Below are positions 56,449 to 64,000 of a DNA stretch of 64,000 nt, piece by piece. Each line of letters begins with the position of its first letter. Within the stretch, counting starts at the first letter, position 1. The notes under the pieces are model-generated. The model was given only the letters and a program-made list of their open reading frames with translations. It was not told the origin of the DNA and did no database searches. Location: positions 1 to 64,000 of the forward strand of contig ONLY01000007.1 in the NCBI GenBank assembly GCA_900318775.1, given 5' to 3'. The DNA comes from an uncultured Prevotellaceae bacterium (GTDB lineage Bacteria > Bacteroidota > Bacteroidia > Bacteroidales > Bacteroidaceae). The position numbers and the translations under genes are program-made.

Positions 56449-58614
56449 ATGGCAAGAAAAGATTTCAACAACATAGACATTTATGCTGGCATTCAGGAGA
56501 AGAATGGTCAGCAATGGCAGAAAGAGAATGGCATCAGCGCAAGTTGGCGTACACCAGAGCAGATTGACATTCAGCCCGTTTATACAAAGGAAGACCTCGA
56601 AGGCATGGAACACCTCGACTTCACAGCAGGTATTCCTCCTTATCTCCGTGGTCCTTACTCAATGATGTACCCCTTCCGTCCTTGGACCATCCGTCAGTAT
56701 GCAGGTTTCTCTACGGCAGAAGAGTCAAACGCCTTCTATCGCCGTAACCTCGCTTCTGGCCAGAAGGGACTTTCAGTGGCATTCGACCTCCCGACTCACC
56801 GTGGTTACGACCCCGACAACGCTCGTGTGGTGGGCGACGTGGGTAAGGCTGGTGTGTCTATCTGCTCGCTGGAGAACATGAAGGTGCTCTTCGATGGCAT
56901 CCCATTGAACAAGATGTCTGTCTCCATGACCATGAACGGTGCCGTGCTCCCTATCCTCGCCTTCTATATCAACGCAGGTCTGGAACAGGGTGCGAAACTC
57001 GAAGAAATGGCTGGTACCATCCAGAACGACATCTTGAAGGAGTTCATGGTGCGTAATACTTATATTTACCCACCAGCATTCTCCATGAAGATTATTGCCG
57101 ACATCTTCGAGTACACTTCTCAGAAGATGCCTAAGTTCAACTCTATCTCCATTTCCGGTTACCACATGCAGGAAGCAGGTGCTACTGCCGACATCGAGTT
57201 GGCTTACACCCTCGCCGACGGTATGGACTACCTCCGCACCGGTGTGAACGCAGGTATTGATGTGGACGCATTCGCTCCTCGTCTCTCGTTCTTCTGGGCG
57301 ATTGGCATGAACCACTTCATGGAGATAGCCAAGATGCGTGCAGGTCGTCTGTTGTGGGCAAAGATTGTGAAGAGCTTCGGCGCCAAGAATCCGAAGTCAC
57401 TCGCACTCCGCACTCACTCTCAGACTTCTGGTTGGTCACTCACCGAGCAAGACCCCTTCAACAATGTGGGTCGTACCTGTATCGAGGCAATGGCAGCCGT
57501 GCTGGGTCACACTCAGTCACTCCACACCAACGCACTCGACGAGGCTATCGCCCTGCCAACCGACTTCTCTGCCCGTATCGCTCGTAACACACAGATTTAC
57601 ATCCAGAACGAGACGAAGGTGTGCAAGCAGATTGACCCTTGGGCTGGTTCATACTACGTGGAAACACTGACCAACGAATTGGTTCACAAGGCTTGGGAAC
57701 ACATTCAGGAAATCGAGAAGCTCGGCGGTATGGCAAAGGCTATCGAAACAGGTCTTCCCAAGATGCGTATCGAGGAGGCTGCAGCACGTACTCAGGCACG
57801 TATCGACTCAGGCACTCAGACCATCGTCGGCACCAACAAGTACCGTCTTGACCACGAAGACCCACTCGACATCCTCGAAGTGGACAACACCGCTGTACGT
57901 CTGCAACAGGAAGCAGCCCTCAAGGAACTCAAAGCCAACCGCGACGAAGCTGCTTGTCAGGCTGCCCTTGCAGAAATCACCAAGTGTGTGCAGGAGTTCA
58001 AGGACGGCAAGAAGAGCGAGAACAACTTGCTCGACCTCGCTGTGAAGGCAGCAGGCCTGCGTTGTACACTCGGAGAAATCTCCGACGCTTGCGAAGCTGT
58101 CGTTGGTCGTTATAAAGCAATCATTAGAACCATCAGCAACGTGTATAGTTCAGAATCAAAGGGCGACCAGGCATTCAAGGATGCTTGCGCCGCAACAGAG
58201 AAATTTGCACAGGCCAATGGTCGTCGTCCTCGCATCATGATTGCCAAGATGGGACAGGACGGTCACGACCGTGGTGCCAAGGTAGTGGCAACAGGTTATG
58301 CCGACTGCGGTATGGACGTGGATATGGGTCCTCTCTTCCAGACACCTGCCGAGTCAGCTCGTCAGGCTGTGGAGAACGACGTCGATGTACTCGGTGTTTC
58401 ATCTCTCGCTGCAGGACATAAGACCCTTGTGCCACAGGTTATTGAAGAACTGAAGAAACTGGGACGTGAGGACATCCTCGTCATTGCCGGCGGTGTCATC
58501 CCTGCCCAGGACTACGACTTCCTCTACAAGGCAGGTGTGGCAGCCATCTTCGGTCCTGGCACCAACGTGGCAAAGGCTTGCTGTGAGATCATGAAGATTT
58601 TGAACGAGGAATAG
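56449..58614 (+). CDS. mutB: Methylmalonyl-CoA mutase large (alpha) subunit
   Basis: 721 residues. Catalytic TIM barrel with [30 protein letters not shown] and [12 protein letters not shown]-terminal cobalamin-binding domain with D604-x-H606-xx-G609, then VSSLAAGH and VIAGGVIP. Binds adenosylcobalamin and performs the radical rearrangement. In Bacteroidales it normally runs succinyl-CoA towards propionate. No methylmalonyl-CoA epimerase or meaB gene is adjacent. Confidence 0.97.
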   Translation: MARKDFNNIDIYAGIQEKNGQQWQKENGISASWRTPEQIDIQPVYTKEDLEGMEHLDFTAGIPPYLRGPYSMMYPFRPWTIRQYAGFSTAEESNAFYRRNLASGQKGLSVAFDLPTHRGYDPDNARVVGDVGKAGVSICSLENMKVLFDGIPLNKMSVSMTMNGAVLPILAFYINAGLEQGAKLEEMAGTIQNDILKEFMVRNTYIYPPAFSMKIIADIFEYTSQKMPKFNSISISGYHMQEAGATADIELAYTLADGMDYLRTGVNAGIDVDAFAPRLSFFWAIGMNHFMEIAKMRAGRLLWAKIVKSFGAKNPKSLALRTHSQTSGWSLTEQDPFNNVGRTCIEAMAAVLGHTQSLHTNALDEAIALPTDFSARIARNTQIYIQNETKVCKQIDPWAGSYYVETLTNELVHKAWEHIQEIEKLGGMAKAIETGLPKMRIEEAAARTQARIDSGTQTIVGTNKYRLDHEDPLDILEVDNTAVRLQQEAALKELKANRDEAACQAALAEITKCVQEFKDGKKSENNLLDLAVKAAGLRCTLGEISDACEAVVGRYKAIIRTISNVYSSESKGDQAFKDACAATEKFAQANGRRPRIMIAKMGQDGHDRGAKVVATGYADCGMDVDMGPLFQTPAESARQAVENDVDVLGVSSLAAGHKTLVPQVIEELKKLGREDILVIAGGVIPAQDYDFLYKAGVAAIFGPGTNVAKACCEIMKILNEE

Positions 58615-58666
58615 AATGCTTGGGGCAACGCTCCCAAGAAATCGACCTCGATTTTGAACGAGGAAT
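58596..58666. repeat. 17-base direct repeat of the mutB end
   Basis: GATTTTGAACGAGGAAT at 58596-58612, covering the last codons and stop of mutB, recurs at 58650-58666 in the intergenic region. Looks like a small local duplication. Confidence 0.7.
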
Positions 58667-58690
58667 CAACACACAACTCCTCATACAGAA

Positions 58691-58722
58691 AGGCAGAGCA
58701 TCCGATAACGGGTGCTCTGCCT
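58691..58722 (+). terminator. Terminator of mutA-mutB
   Basis: AGGCAGAGCA (58691-58700) and TGCTCTGCCT (58713-58722) form a perfect 10-base stem, followed by TGTTATTTGTT. Confidence 0.85.
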
Positions 58723-58810
58723 TGTTATTTGTTGAAGAACAAGACACTTACAGCATAACTTCCATATTAAGGTAAGTTATACAAGCGTGCCATAAAAAAC
58801 AATACTTTTA

Positions 58811-58842
58811 TTTGGCCGAGTGAAAGGAATAATCTATTTTTG
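58811..58842 (+). promoter_or_regulatory. Promoter of the CHASE2-caspase operon
   Basis: TTTG at 58811-58814, 20 bases, TATTTTTG at 58835-58842; CHASE2 gene starts 55 bases downstream. Confidence 0.75.
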
Positions 58843-58896
58843 CAGCGCAAGAACACTAGACCCCATTAAAAACATGTGGGTTGATAATCTAATATA

Positions 58897-60084
58897 ATGA
58901 AGAATTTCAGGGCATATTCTATCGCTTCAGCGCTGGCACTAGTCATGAGTTTGGCTGGGGTATTCATCGGCAATTGTCCTTATTCGATAGCCGACGAAGT
59001 GAGCTGGCTTTGCGTGGGCGAGAATATCGTGCGCAGTTGGTTCAATGGAGCGGAAGAAAGCGATGATGCATATTTCGTCAATGTCGGCTATGACAAGCAA
59101 ATAATAGACGTAGAGGTGTCACCACTCGAAAGCGGGCGCATGGCAATCACCGACCGCAAGGTCTTACTTGACTTTCTTGACATTGCCGACCAAGCAGACT
59201 ACAAATATATATTCCTCGACATCCGCTTTGAGAAGGGCTTCGAAACCGTCTTCGACTCAGCCCTCTTCGCAAAGATTGCCAGCATGAGGGACATCGTCTG
59301 CGCAAACCACTACGAACCGCTCGTCAATCAGCAAGGCATTCAGTTCAACGGGTTTGAGATAGCGGACACTACGCTGCTGCCGAAGTGCGCCTATAACGAC
59401 TACCACACCTCCGTGTTCTCGAGCAATTTCACACGGTATGCTTATCTTCAAGACGGCCGCACCTCCGTTGCCCTGCGGATGTACCAAGACGTCAACGGCA
59501 AGACCGTACGGCGAAACGGATGGTTCTACGACAACGACGGAACGCTATGCGAGAACTGCCCGTATATTCCCATCTGGGGAAGTGTCAGCCCTGTAACAAG
59601 TGGTTCCGTAACCTCTGCCCAGTATTACAATTTAGGGCCATTTTTGATGACTCTGCCTGAGCAGCAGCTGATTGAGGACATGAAAGGAAAAATCGTTGTC
59701 GTGGGCGACTTCGAAGAGGACACTCACGACACCTACATGAGCAAGCAGCCCGGTCCCTATTTGACCTATCTTGCTTACAAGTATCTCGCACGCGGCGGCA
59801 ACAAGATATCGTTCCCTGTGATTGTCCTTATGACGCTGATCTATTTCTTTATCGTCAAGCTCATCCTGTCGGGGCGTCCCCTGATTCCATGGGGCAAGCA
59901 TCGCGCCACACGAATCTTTACCGCGCTGCTATCCTATTCGTTCATCCTTTCACTGATTTGCATGGTTGTTTTTCTCATCACTGGATACGCTTTCAACGTA
60001 ATGGTCCCCTCTCTCATCATTTCAGGTGTCAGCGCCGTGAAGGATTCCGAAGACAAACCATCAGAAAAGACAGCAGAAAAATGA
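58897..60084 (+). CDS. CHASE2-domain membrane protein without output domain
   Basis: 395 residues: N-terminal helix (about 8-26), an extracytoplasmic CHASE2 domain (about 28-295; KYIFLDIRFEKGFETVFDSA, LRMYQDVNGKTVRRNGWFYD, MKGKIVVVGDFEEDTHDTY), two or three membrane helices (about 305-328, 347-368, 368-380), and a 15-residue charged cytoplasmic tail (SAVKDSEDKPSEKTAEK). CHASE2 usually sits in front of a kinase, cyclase or diguanylate cyclase; none is present. The stop overlaps the caspase start (ATGA at 60081-60084), so the two are translated together. The role is inferred as a sensor. Confidence 0.85.
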   Translation: MKNFRAYSIASALALVMSLAGVFIGNCPYSIADEVSWLCVGENIVRSWFNGAEESDDAYFVNVGYDKQIIDVEVSPLESGRMAITDRKVLLDFLDIADQADYKYIFLDIRFEKGFETVFDSALFAKIASMRDIVCANHYEPLVNQQGIQFNGFEIADTTLLPKCAYNDYHTSVFSSNFTRYAYLQDGRTSVALRMYQDVNGKTVRRNGWFYDNDGTLCENCPYIPIWGSVSPVTSGSVTSAQYYNLGPFLMTLPEQQLIEDMKGKIVVVGDFEEDTHDTYMSKQPGPYLTYLAYKYLARGGNKISFPVIVLMTLIYFFIVKLILSGRPLIPWGKHRATRIFTALLSYSFILSLICMVVFLITGYAFNVMVPSLIISGVSAVKDSEDKPSEKTAEK

Positions 60085-61598
60085 AACATATAATATCTTT
60101 ATCTCTGTTGCTGTTCGTGACTGCAACCGTGTGTGCAGCTAAATACAAGATTGTGAAACTCAGCACCCCGACGATTGTCATCGGCGGAAAGAGCTGTATG
60201 GTAGGAAGCGTGTTCGACGATACAGACGACATCAAGTGGTCCACTGACGACCAAATACTCTGCGCGCGCAATACCAATGACGGTACTTACAAATATTTTG
60301 CCGCCAAGGCTTTCAAGTCGCATAACGCAAAGACTGCCTTCGAATACTTGCGCACCAATAAAATGTCGACCCGTAGCGGTGGCTTCGACCAAGTGCTGCC
60401 TCGCGACCCACGATGCTCCATCAGCGACACACGCATCGCCCTCGTCATAGGCAACGCCAACTATGCAGCTGAAAAAAGTCTCAGTAACCCCATCCCCGAT
60501 GCCATAGATGTATCACAGACTTTGTCTTCTCTGGGATTCAATGTTTACGTGATGTTCGATGCCGGAGCTGATGCGATGAACAATGCCATCAAGAGATTTG
60601 CCGGCTACGCCACCCAGTATCAGACCGCACTTGTGTATTATGCAGGTCACGGCAGCCAGTTCAACGGTGATGCCTATCTGATTCCAGTCGATGCGGTGGT
60701 GGAGACATCATACGACGTCCTGCAGCGGCAACGCTGGATTGCCACGAAGCGCATTGTGTCCTTCCTCAACGAGGTGCCAACACTAACGACACGCATCGTG
60801 ATGCTCGATGCCTGCCGAACTAACAATAATCTGCTAGCATCGCGAGGAGAAGGCGAGGAGAGCTTGCTTGACACCGATGAACTAAACGAAGGCGTCGTCT
60901 TTTATTCCACCAAGAACGGCTACGAAGCCTACGACGAGGCCGGAGCGATGGCACATAGCCCCTTTGCCACAGCGGTTATGAAGCATATCGCCACACCCAA
61001 TCTGTCGATGGGCGACTTCATCACCGACGTGATGAACGAAGTGAAGACGCTTACTAGCAATGCGCCTTATCCCCATCCTCAGGAGCCGCGCTCCGTACCT
61101 ACGCTGACACACCGTTTCTACTTCAATCCTGCAGGGGCAGGACAGAGGCCCGCTACGACCACGTCAAGGGTTACACCAACACCCGTCAGGGCCTCCAGTA
61201 CCACAGCTGGCAATTCCCCTACCCCTTCTGGCACAACGTCCCGCCCCTCTTCTGCCGCTGAGACCGAACTGGTGACACAAGGAAAGAAAGCCATGCGTGC
61301 CTTTGACTACGCCGCCGCCAAGAGCAAATTCTCCGCAGCCGCCAGCCAAGGAAGCGCAGAAGGCAACTATCAGCAGGGCCTCCTTTACAGCAACAGAAAC
61401 TACGATGGCTACAACCGTGAGGCCGCAGCCACCTACTTCGTCAAAGCGGCCCGTCAAAACCATACGGAGGCGATGTTCCAGGCAGGGATGATGTATCTCG
61501 GCATTGACAACACGACTGCCAAGCAATGGCTACAGAAAGCCGCGAATGCAGGTCATCAACAGGCCAAGGCACAATTGTCCCGATTTTCACAGAAATAA
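60081..61598 (+). CDS. Secreted caspase-like (C14) protease with Sel1 repeats
   Basis: 505 residues from ATG 60081, which gives a signal peptide (MKHIISLSLLLFVTATVCAA); longer in-frame starts lie inside the CHASE2 gene. An N-terminal module (about 21-110; IVIGGKSCMVGSVF, DIKWSTDDQILCARN) precedes the caspase domain (about 117-345) with catalytic His190 in YYAGHGSQ and Cys245 in MLDACRT. A Thr/Pro/Ser linker (about 355-395) leads to Sel1-like repeats (about 400-500; AEGNYQQGLLYS, TEAMFQAGMMYLG, AKQWLQKAANAGH). Predicted to act outside the cytoplasm. The target is unknown. Confidence 0.88.
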   Translation: MKHIISLSLLLFVTATVCAAKYKIVKLSTPTIVIGGKSCMVGSVFDDTDDIKWSTDDQILCARNTNDGTYKYFAAKAFKSHNAKTAFEYLRTNKMSTRSGGFDQVLPRDPRCSISDTRIALVIGNANYAAEKSLSNPIPDAIDVSQTLSSLGFNVYVMFDAGADAMNNAIKRFAGYATQYQTALVYYAGHGSQFNGDAYLIPVDAVVETSYDVLQRQRWIATKRIVSFLNEVPTLTTRIVMLDACRTNNNLLASRGEGEESLLDTDELNEGVVFYSTKNGYEAYDEAGAMAHSPFATAVMKHIATPNLSMGDFITDVMNEVKTLTSNAPYPHPQEPRSVPTLTHRFYFNPAGAGQRPATTTSRVTPTPVRASSTTAGNSPTPSGTTSRPSSAAETELVTQGKKAMRAFDYAAAKSKFSAAASQGSAEGNYQQGLLYSNRNYDGYNREAAATYFVKAARQNHTEAMFQAGMMYLGIDNTTAKQWLQKAANAGHQQAKAQLSRFSQK

Positions 61599-61668
61599 GA
61601 CATAGACAGTAGGCTTCAGCATATAACATTATTCATATCCTTATTCAAATCTTTAACAAAACTACACT

Positions 61669-62154
61669 ATGAAAAGAATTCTATTCATCATGATGGCGCT
61701 GTTCGCCATCACCTTCCAGGGTCTGCATGCCCAGGCCCCCATGAAGATTGTGACCAACCATCCCGATTTCAAAATCAATGTCAAGCGCTGTGCCGCCAGC
61801 GGCAAAACCGTCATCATTGACCTTATCCTGACTAATGAGGGTGCCACTGACGTGGAAGCAATTATTGGATATGGAGGATTGAGTGGTTCGGAAGCATACG
61901 ACAACGACGGCAATATCTATCAGGGAGAAGCCATTGGAGTACGTGTTGCCAATAGGCCGGATTACTCACCTTATGATTCGCGTCTTTTCAAGATTCCCGT
62001 AGATGTACCTATGAAATATAGCATCTGCATAGAAAATGTACCTACATCCACAGAGAGCATCGCACGTCTCAGCTTGCGTTTTGAATGCCAAAGATGGGGA
62101 TTAAACAGGGATAAAATGGTTAAGATTTCCAATATCCCCATATCCCGAGACTGA
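61669..62154 (+). CDS. Small secreted beta-rich protein
   Basis: 161 residues with a signal peptide (MKRILFIMMALFAITFQGLHAQ). The mature part is beta-rich (KINVKRCAASGKTVIIDLIL, DVPMKYSICIENV, IARLSLRFECQRWG), with the look of an immunoglobulin-like DUF4352-type domain. Lies 70 bases after the caspase gene and before a terminator, so it may share its transcript. No recognised family. Confidence 0.7.
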   Translation: MKRILFIMMALFAITFQGLHAQAPMKIVTNHPDFKINVKRCAASGKTVIIDLILTNEGATDVEAIIGYGGLSGSEAYDNDGNIYQGEAIGVRVANRPDYSPYDSRLFKIPVDVPMKYSICIENVPTSTESIARLSLRFECQRWGLNRDKMVKISNIPISRD

Positions 62155-62170
62155 CAGAAACAAGAATTAT

Positions 62171-62210
62171 AAAACCCGACTTGCCACCGCTGCAGGTCGG
62201 GTTTTTCTTT
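62171..62210. terminator. Bidirectional terminator between the small secreted gene and LytTR gene
   Basis: AAAACCCGAC (62171-62180) pairs with GTCGGGTTTT (62196-62205), followed by TCTTTTT; A run on the left side serves the minus-strand gene. Confidence 0.88.
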
Positions 62211-62258
62211 TTCTATCAAAACGTACGTGGAACAAAGGGATGATGGAAGCTCCAATAC

Positions 62259-63167
62259 TTACCAACTTCTCTCCTTGATGGCAGCTTTCACACCCGCCAT
62301 ATTACTACGCGAAACAGGAATGCAGTTGCGACTGTGTTTCATGAGCAGTTGCATGGAACCGGGTTGGGAGACAATCTGCTCCACCTGTTGAAGATTGACA
62401 AGGAACGCACGATGACAGCGCACTATCATAGGATAAGGTTTGAGTTCTTCTTCCATTTGTTTAGATGTTGCGCGGAGCATGTCGGTACGCACCTTCCCGT
62501 CACACAGTTGGTTCACTTTCACATAATTGCCAATAGTTTCTATATACATCAAACTAGTAACCGGCAGAGTAACCGTATCGTTGGTTGACCCCGTCAGGGT
62601 GATAGCGACATGAGGTGATGGTGATGCGGCATGAGATGTGCTTAAGCATTCTGTTAACTCTTGCTTTGCATCATGACTTGCCCAAGCTTTCAGCTTCTCG
62701 TTCAACAATCGAGTTTCTCGCAGTTCCAACGCCAAATAACGACTCCGGAACTTGAAACGCCAATACAAACCAATAGAGAAAGAGCAGAAAGCGATAATAA
62801 CGAAGGTTTCTAAGAAGTTTGCCCATGAAAGGTGGTTATCCCCTATCCCATTATTCATCAAGAAGTGACGGTACATGCAGATGCACAGCGAGACAAGCGG
62901 TGTGTTAATGAGCTGAAACCACAGATTGCGACGTATGATATAATCACTTCCATAAGCATACGACCGCGGCTTTTTGACAATATATTTCAAGATAACATCC
63001 GTAAACAGACACACAACAAGGCCCATTATCCAAATAAGGAACAAATGAGCGTATGTCTGCAACTGCCACACTTCAAGCCCAAACGGCTTGAATATAATCA
63101 ATGCCAGCGCCACAAAACTTGTGCTGACAAATCGAACCGTAATTGTTTCCTTCACACCCTTATTCAT
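62259..63167 (-). CDS. LytTR-type DNA-binding regulator with membrane domain
   Basis: 302 residues. Four hydrophobic helices in the N-terminal half (about 10-27, 38-58, 76-98 and 110-135), a linker helix (RSRYLALELRETRLLNEKLK), then a LytTR domain (about 195-300; LPVTSLMYIETIGNYVKVNQ, MVRCHRAFLVNLQQVEQI, IPVSRSNMAGVKAAI). Such membrane-bound LytTR proteins have no receiver domain and probably sense an envelope signal directly. Divergent from the TonB-dependent receptor, a likely target. Confidence 0.9.
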   Translation of the reverse strand: MNKGVKETITVRFVSTSFVALALIIFKPFGLEVWQLQTYAHLFLIWIMGLVVCLFTDVILKYIVKKPRSYAYGSDYIIRRNLWFQLINTPLVSLCICMYRHFLMNNGIGDNHLSWANFLETFVIIAFCSFSIGLYWRFKFRSRYLALELRETRLLNEKLKAWASHDAKQELTECLSTSHAASPSPHVAITLTGSTNDTVTLPVTSLMYIETIGNYVKVNQLCDGKVRTDMLRATSKQMEEELKPYPMIVRCHRAFLVNLQQVEQIVSQPGSMQLLMKHSRNCIPVSRSNMAGVKAAIKERSW

Positions 63168-63175
63168 ACGGCCGG

Positions 63176-63206
63176 CAAAGATACAAGAAATAATTTAGAG
63201 TTGAAA
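63176..63206 (-). promoter_or_regulatory. Promoter of the LytTR gene (minus strand)
   Basis: TATCTTTG at 63183-63176 on the minus strand, 9 bases before the start codon, with TTTC around 63206-63203. The very short gap to the start suggests a short leader. Confidence 0.5.
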
Positions 63207-63334
63207 GCAGAATGAAAGAAGTTTTACTCTTTTGCAAATTCTACCTTCCTTATATATAGAAAAGCCCCCTTTGGACTTGTTCTTTCCCATCAAATTACCA
63301 TTTATCACAAAACAAAACAGAATATCCCAAAAGA

Positions 63335-63365
63335 TTGTGAGGATGAAAGCCACAAAGTACCTTTG
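63335..63365 (+). promoter_or_regulatory. Promoter of the TonB-dependent receptor gene
   Basis: TTG at 63335-63337, 20 bases, TACCTTTG at 63358-63365; start codon at 63401. Confidence 0.75.
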
Positions 63366-63400
63366 CAGCCGTTTTTTACGATTTTAATAACTTACACGAA

Positions 63401-64000
63401 ATGGGACAAATGATAAAAAGAGTGGTTTTAGGAGCAGTAACGGCATTGATGCTGCTGTATTCTGCAACGGCAAGGGCACAAGCAACACAAACAGTTCGAG
63501 GCCATGTGTGCGATGCGGCTTCGGTAGAGCCGATGATTGGCGTAACGATTCAAGTGGAGAACGGGACGGTGAAAGGTGCCGTAACTGACATCAATGGTGA
63601 ATTCATCATCAAGAATGTGCCTGTTGGGCGCCATTCTGTCAGAGCCACATATATAGGATATGAACCAGTGTTACTAAAAGAGCAGTTGGTTTCATCAGGC
63701 AAGGAGCTCATATTAGACTTGCGCCTACGTGAGAACATTGCCGAATTGGGCGAAGTCGTAGTGAAACCCCGCGTGAATAAGCAGTTACCGCTGAATGAAA
63801 TGGCACAAGTGGGTGCCCGTATGTTCAGTGTAGAAGAGACTAACCGCTATGCAGGCGGCATGGCTGATCCTGCCCGAACAGCTTCCATGTTTGCCGGTGT
63901 GGCCACAGGTGGCGCGACCAATGGCATCAGCATTCACGGCAATTCGCCCCAAATGCTACAATGGCGCGTGGAGGGCATTGAGATTCATAACCCGAATCAC
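63401..64000 (+). CDS. TonB-dependent receptor with carboxypeptidase-like domain (partial, 5' end)
   Basis: Open from ATG 63401 (or ATG 63410) to the window edge, 200 codons. Signal peptide with ALMLLYSATARAQ, then a CarboxypepD_reg-like domain (TVRGHVCDAASVEPMIGVTI, GAVTDINGEFIIKNVPVGRH, ATYIGYEPV), then the start of the plug (ADPARTASMFAGVATGGATN, GISIHGNSPQMLQWRVEGIE). Probably imports or binds a large nutrient at the outer membrane. Truncated by the window, not by mutation. Ligand unknown. Confidence 0.88.
   Translation, partial: MGQMIKRVVLGAVTALMLLYSATARAQATQTVRGHVCDAASVEPMIGVTIQVENGTVKGAVTDINGEFIIKNVPVGRHSVRATYIGYEPVLLKEQLVSSGKELILDLRLRENIAELGEVVVKPRVNKQLPLNEMAQVGARMFSVEETNRYAGGMADPARTASMFAGVATGGATNGISIHGNSPQMLQWRVEGIEIHNPNH

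Noticed and set aside
59889..60080. Longer N-terminus for the caspase-like protein
   Set aside because: It lies within the CHASE2 coding region, is low quality, and would bury the clear signal peptide starting at 60081.

Overview
The window is bacterial and almost certainly from the Bacteroidales, most like a Prevotella-type member. The evidence is repeated use of the Bacteroidetes promoter (TTTG or TTG, about 19-20 bases, then TAnnTTTG), lipoproteins with Cys lipoboxes, several families known mainly from this order (DUF4199, DUF6452, DUF6048), methylmalonyl-CoA mutase mutA-mutB, a LytTR regulator next to a TonB-dependent receptor, and polysaccharide-degrading enzymes. The sequence looks chromosomal: it carries dnaA and the full rod-shape operon. 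I saw no tRNA, rRNA, CRISPR array, insertion sequence, integrase or phage gene.

Layout. 1-3,600: end of an unknown gene, a long non-coding stretch with a spaced inverted repeat, then two tandem paralogous lipoproteins with an alpha/beta-hydrolase look, each with its own promoter. 3,600-11,190: an operon of an unusual adenylate-forming enzyme followed by a complete TolC/MFP/RND efflux pump, closed by a strong terminator. 11,200-26,120: mostly housekeeping and envelope genes (MBL hydrolase, DUF4199, GT2, DUF6452, DUF6048, ApbE, Crp/Fnr regulator, M3 peptidase, lipocalin-like lipoprotein, dCMP deaminase, S41 protease, 5-formyl-THF cyclo-ligase, GH25 lysozyme, NADH pyrophosphatase, glycine-zipper lipoprotein), ending in a PurH that holds only the IMP cyclohydrolase half. 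26,170-31,940: mreB-mreC-mreD-mrdA-rodA. 32,030-37,120: a papain-like amidase with a BtuB-like receptor, then a periplasmic amidase with an MCE/MlaD protein. 37,480-42,540: dnaA, nitroreductase, a free-standing protein resembling the C-terminal part of B12-dependent ribonucleotide reductase, folB and an MFS transporter. 43,030-46,840: a membrane-protein cluster (DUF2975, small protein, XRE regulator, CPBP protease, SppA). 46,960-54,420: a small glycan locus (GH2 beta-galactosidase divergent from a GH28-GH105 fusion, plus a CotH protein). 54,590-58,610: mutA-mutB. 58,900-62,150: a CHASE2 membrane sensor overlapping a secreted caspase-like protease with Sel1 repeats, plus a small secreted protein. 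62,260-64,000: LytTR membrane regulator divergent from a TonB-dependent receptor that runs off the window.

How the parts fit. Cell-wall growth (mreBCD/PBP2/RodA, amidase, GH25) and envelope transport dominate the middle. The right third is metabolic (pectin and galactoside breakdown; the succinate-propionate route through methylmalonyl-CoA mutase). The most novel candidate is the CHASE2/caspase pair: a membrane sensor without an output domain, overlapping by four bases a predicted secreted cysteine protease with an intact His-Cys pair. Other leads are the half-length PurH, the free-standing NrdJ-type C-terminal domain, a four-unit 21-base-period palindromic array at 34,824-34,901, and the adenylate-forming enzyme placed first in an RND pump operon.
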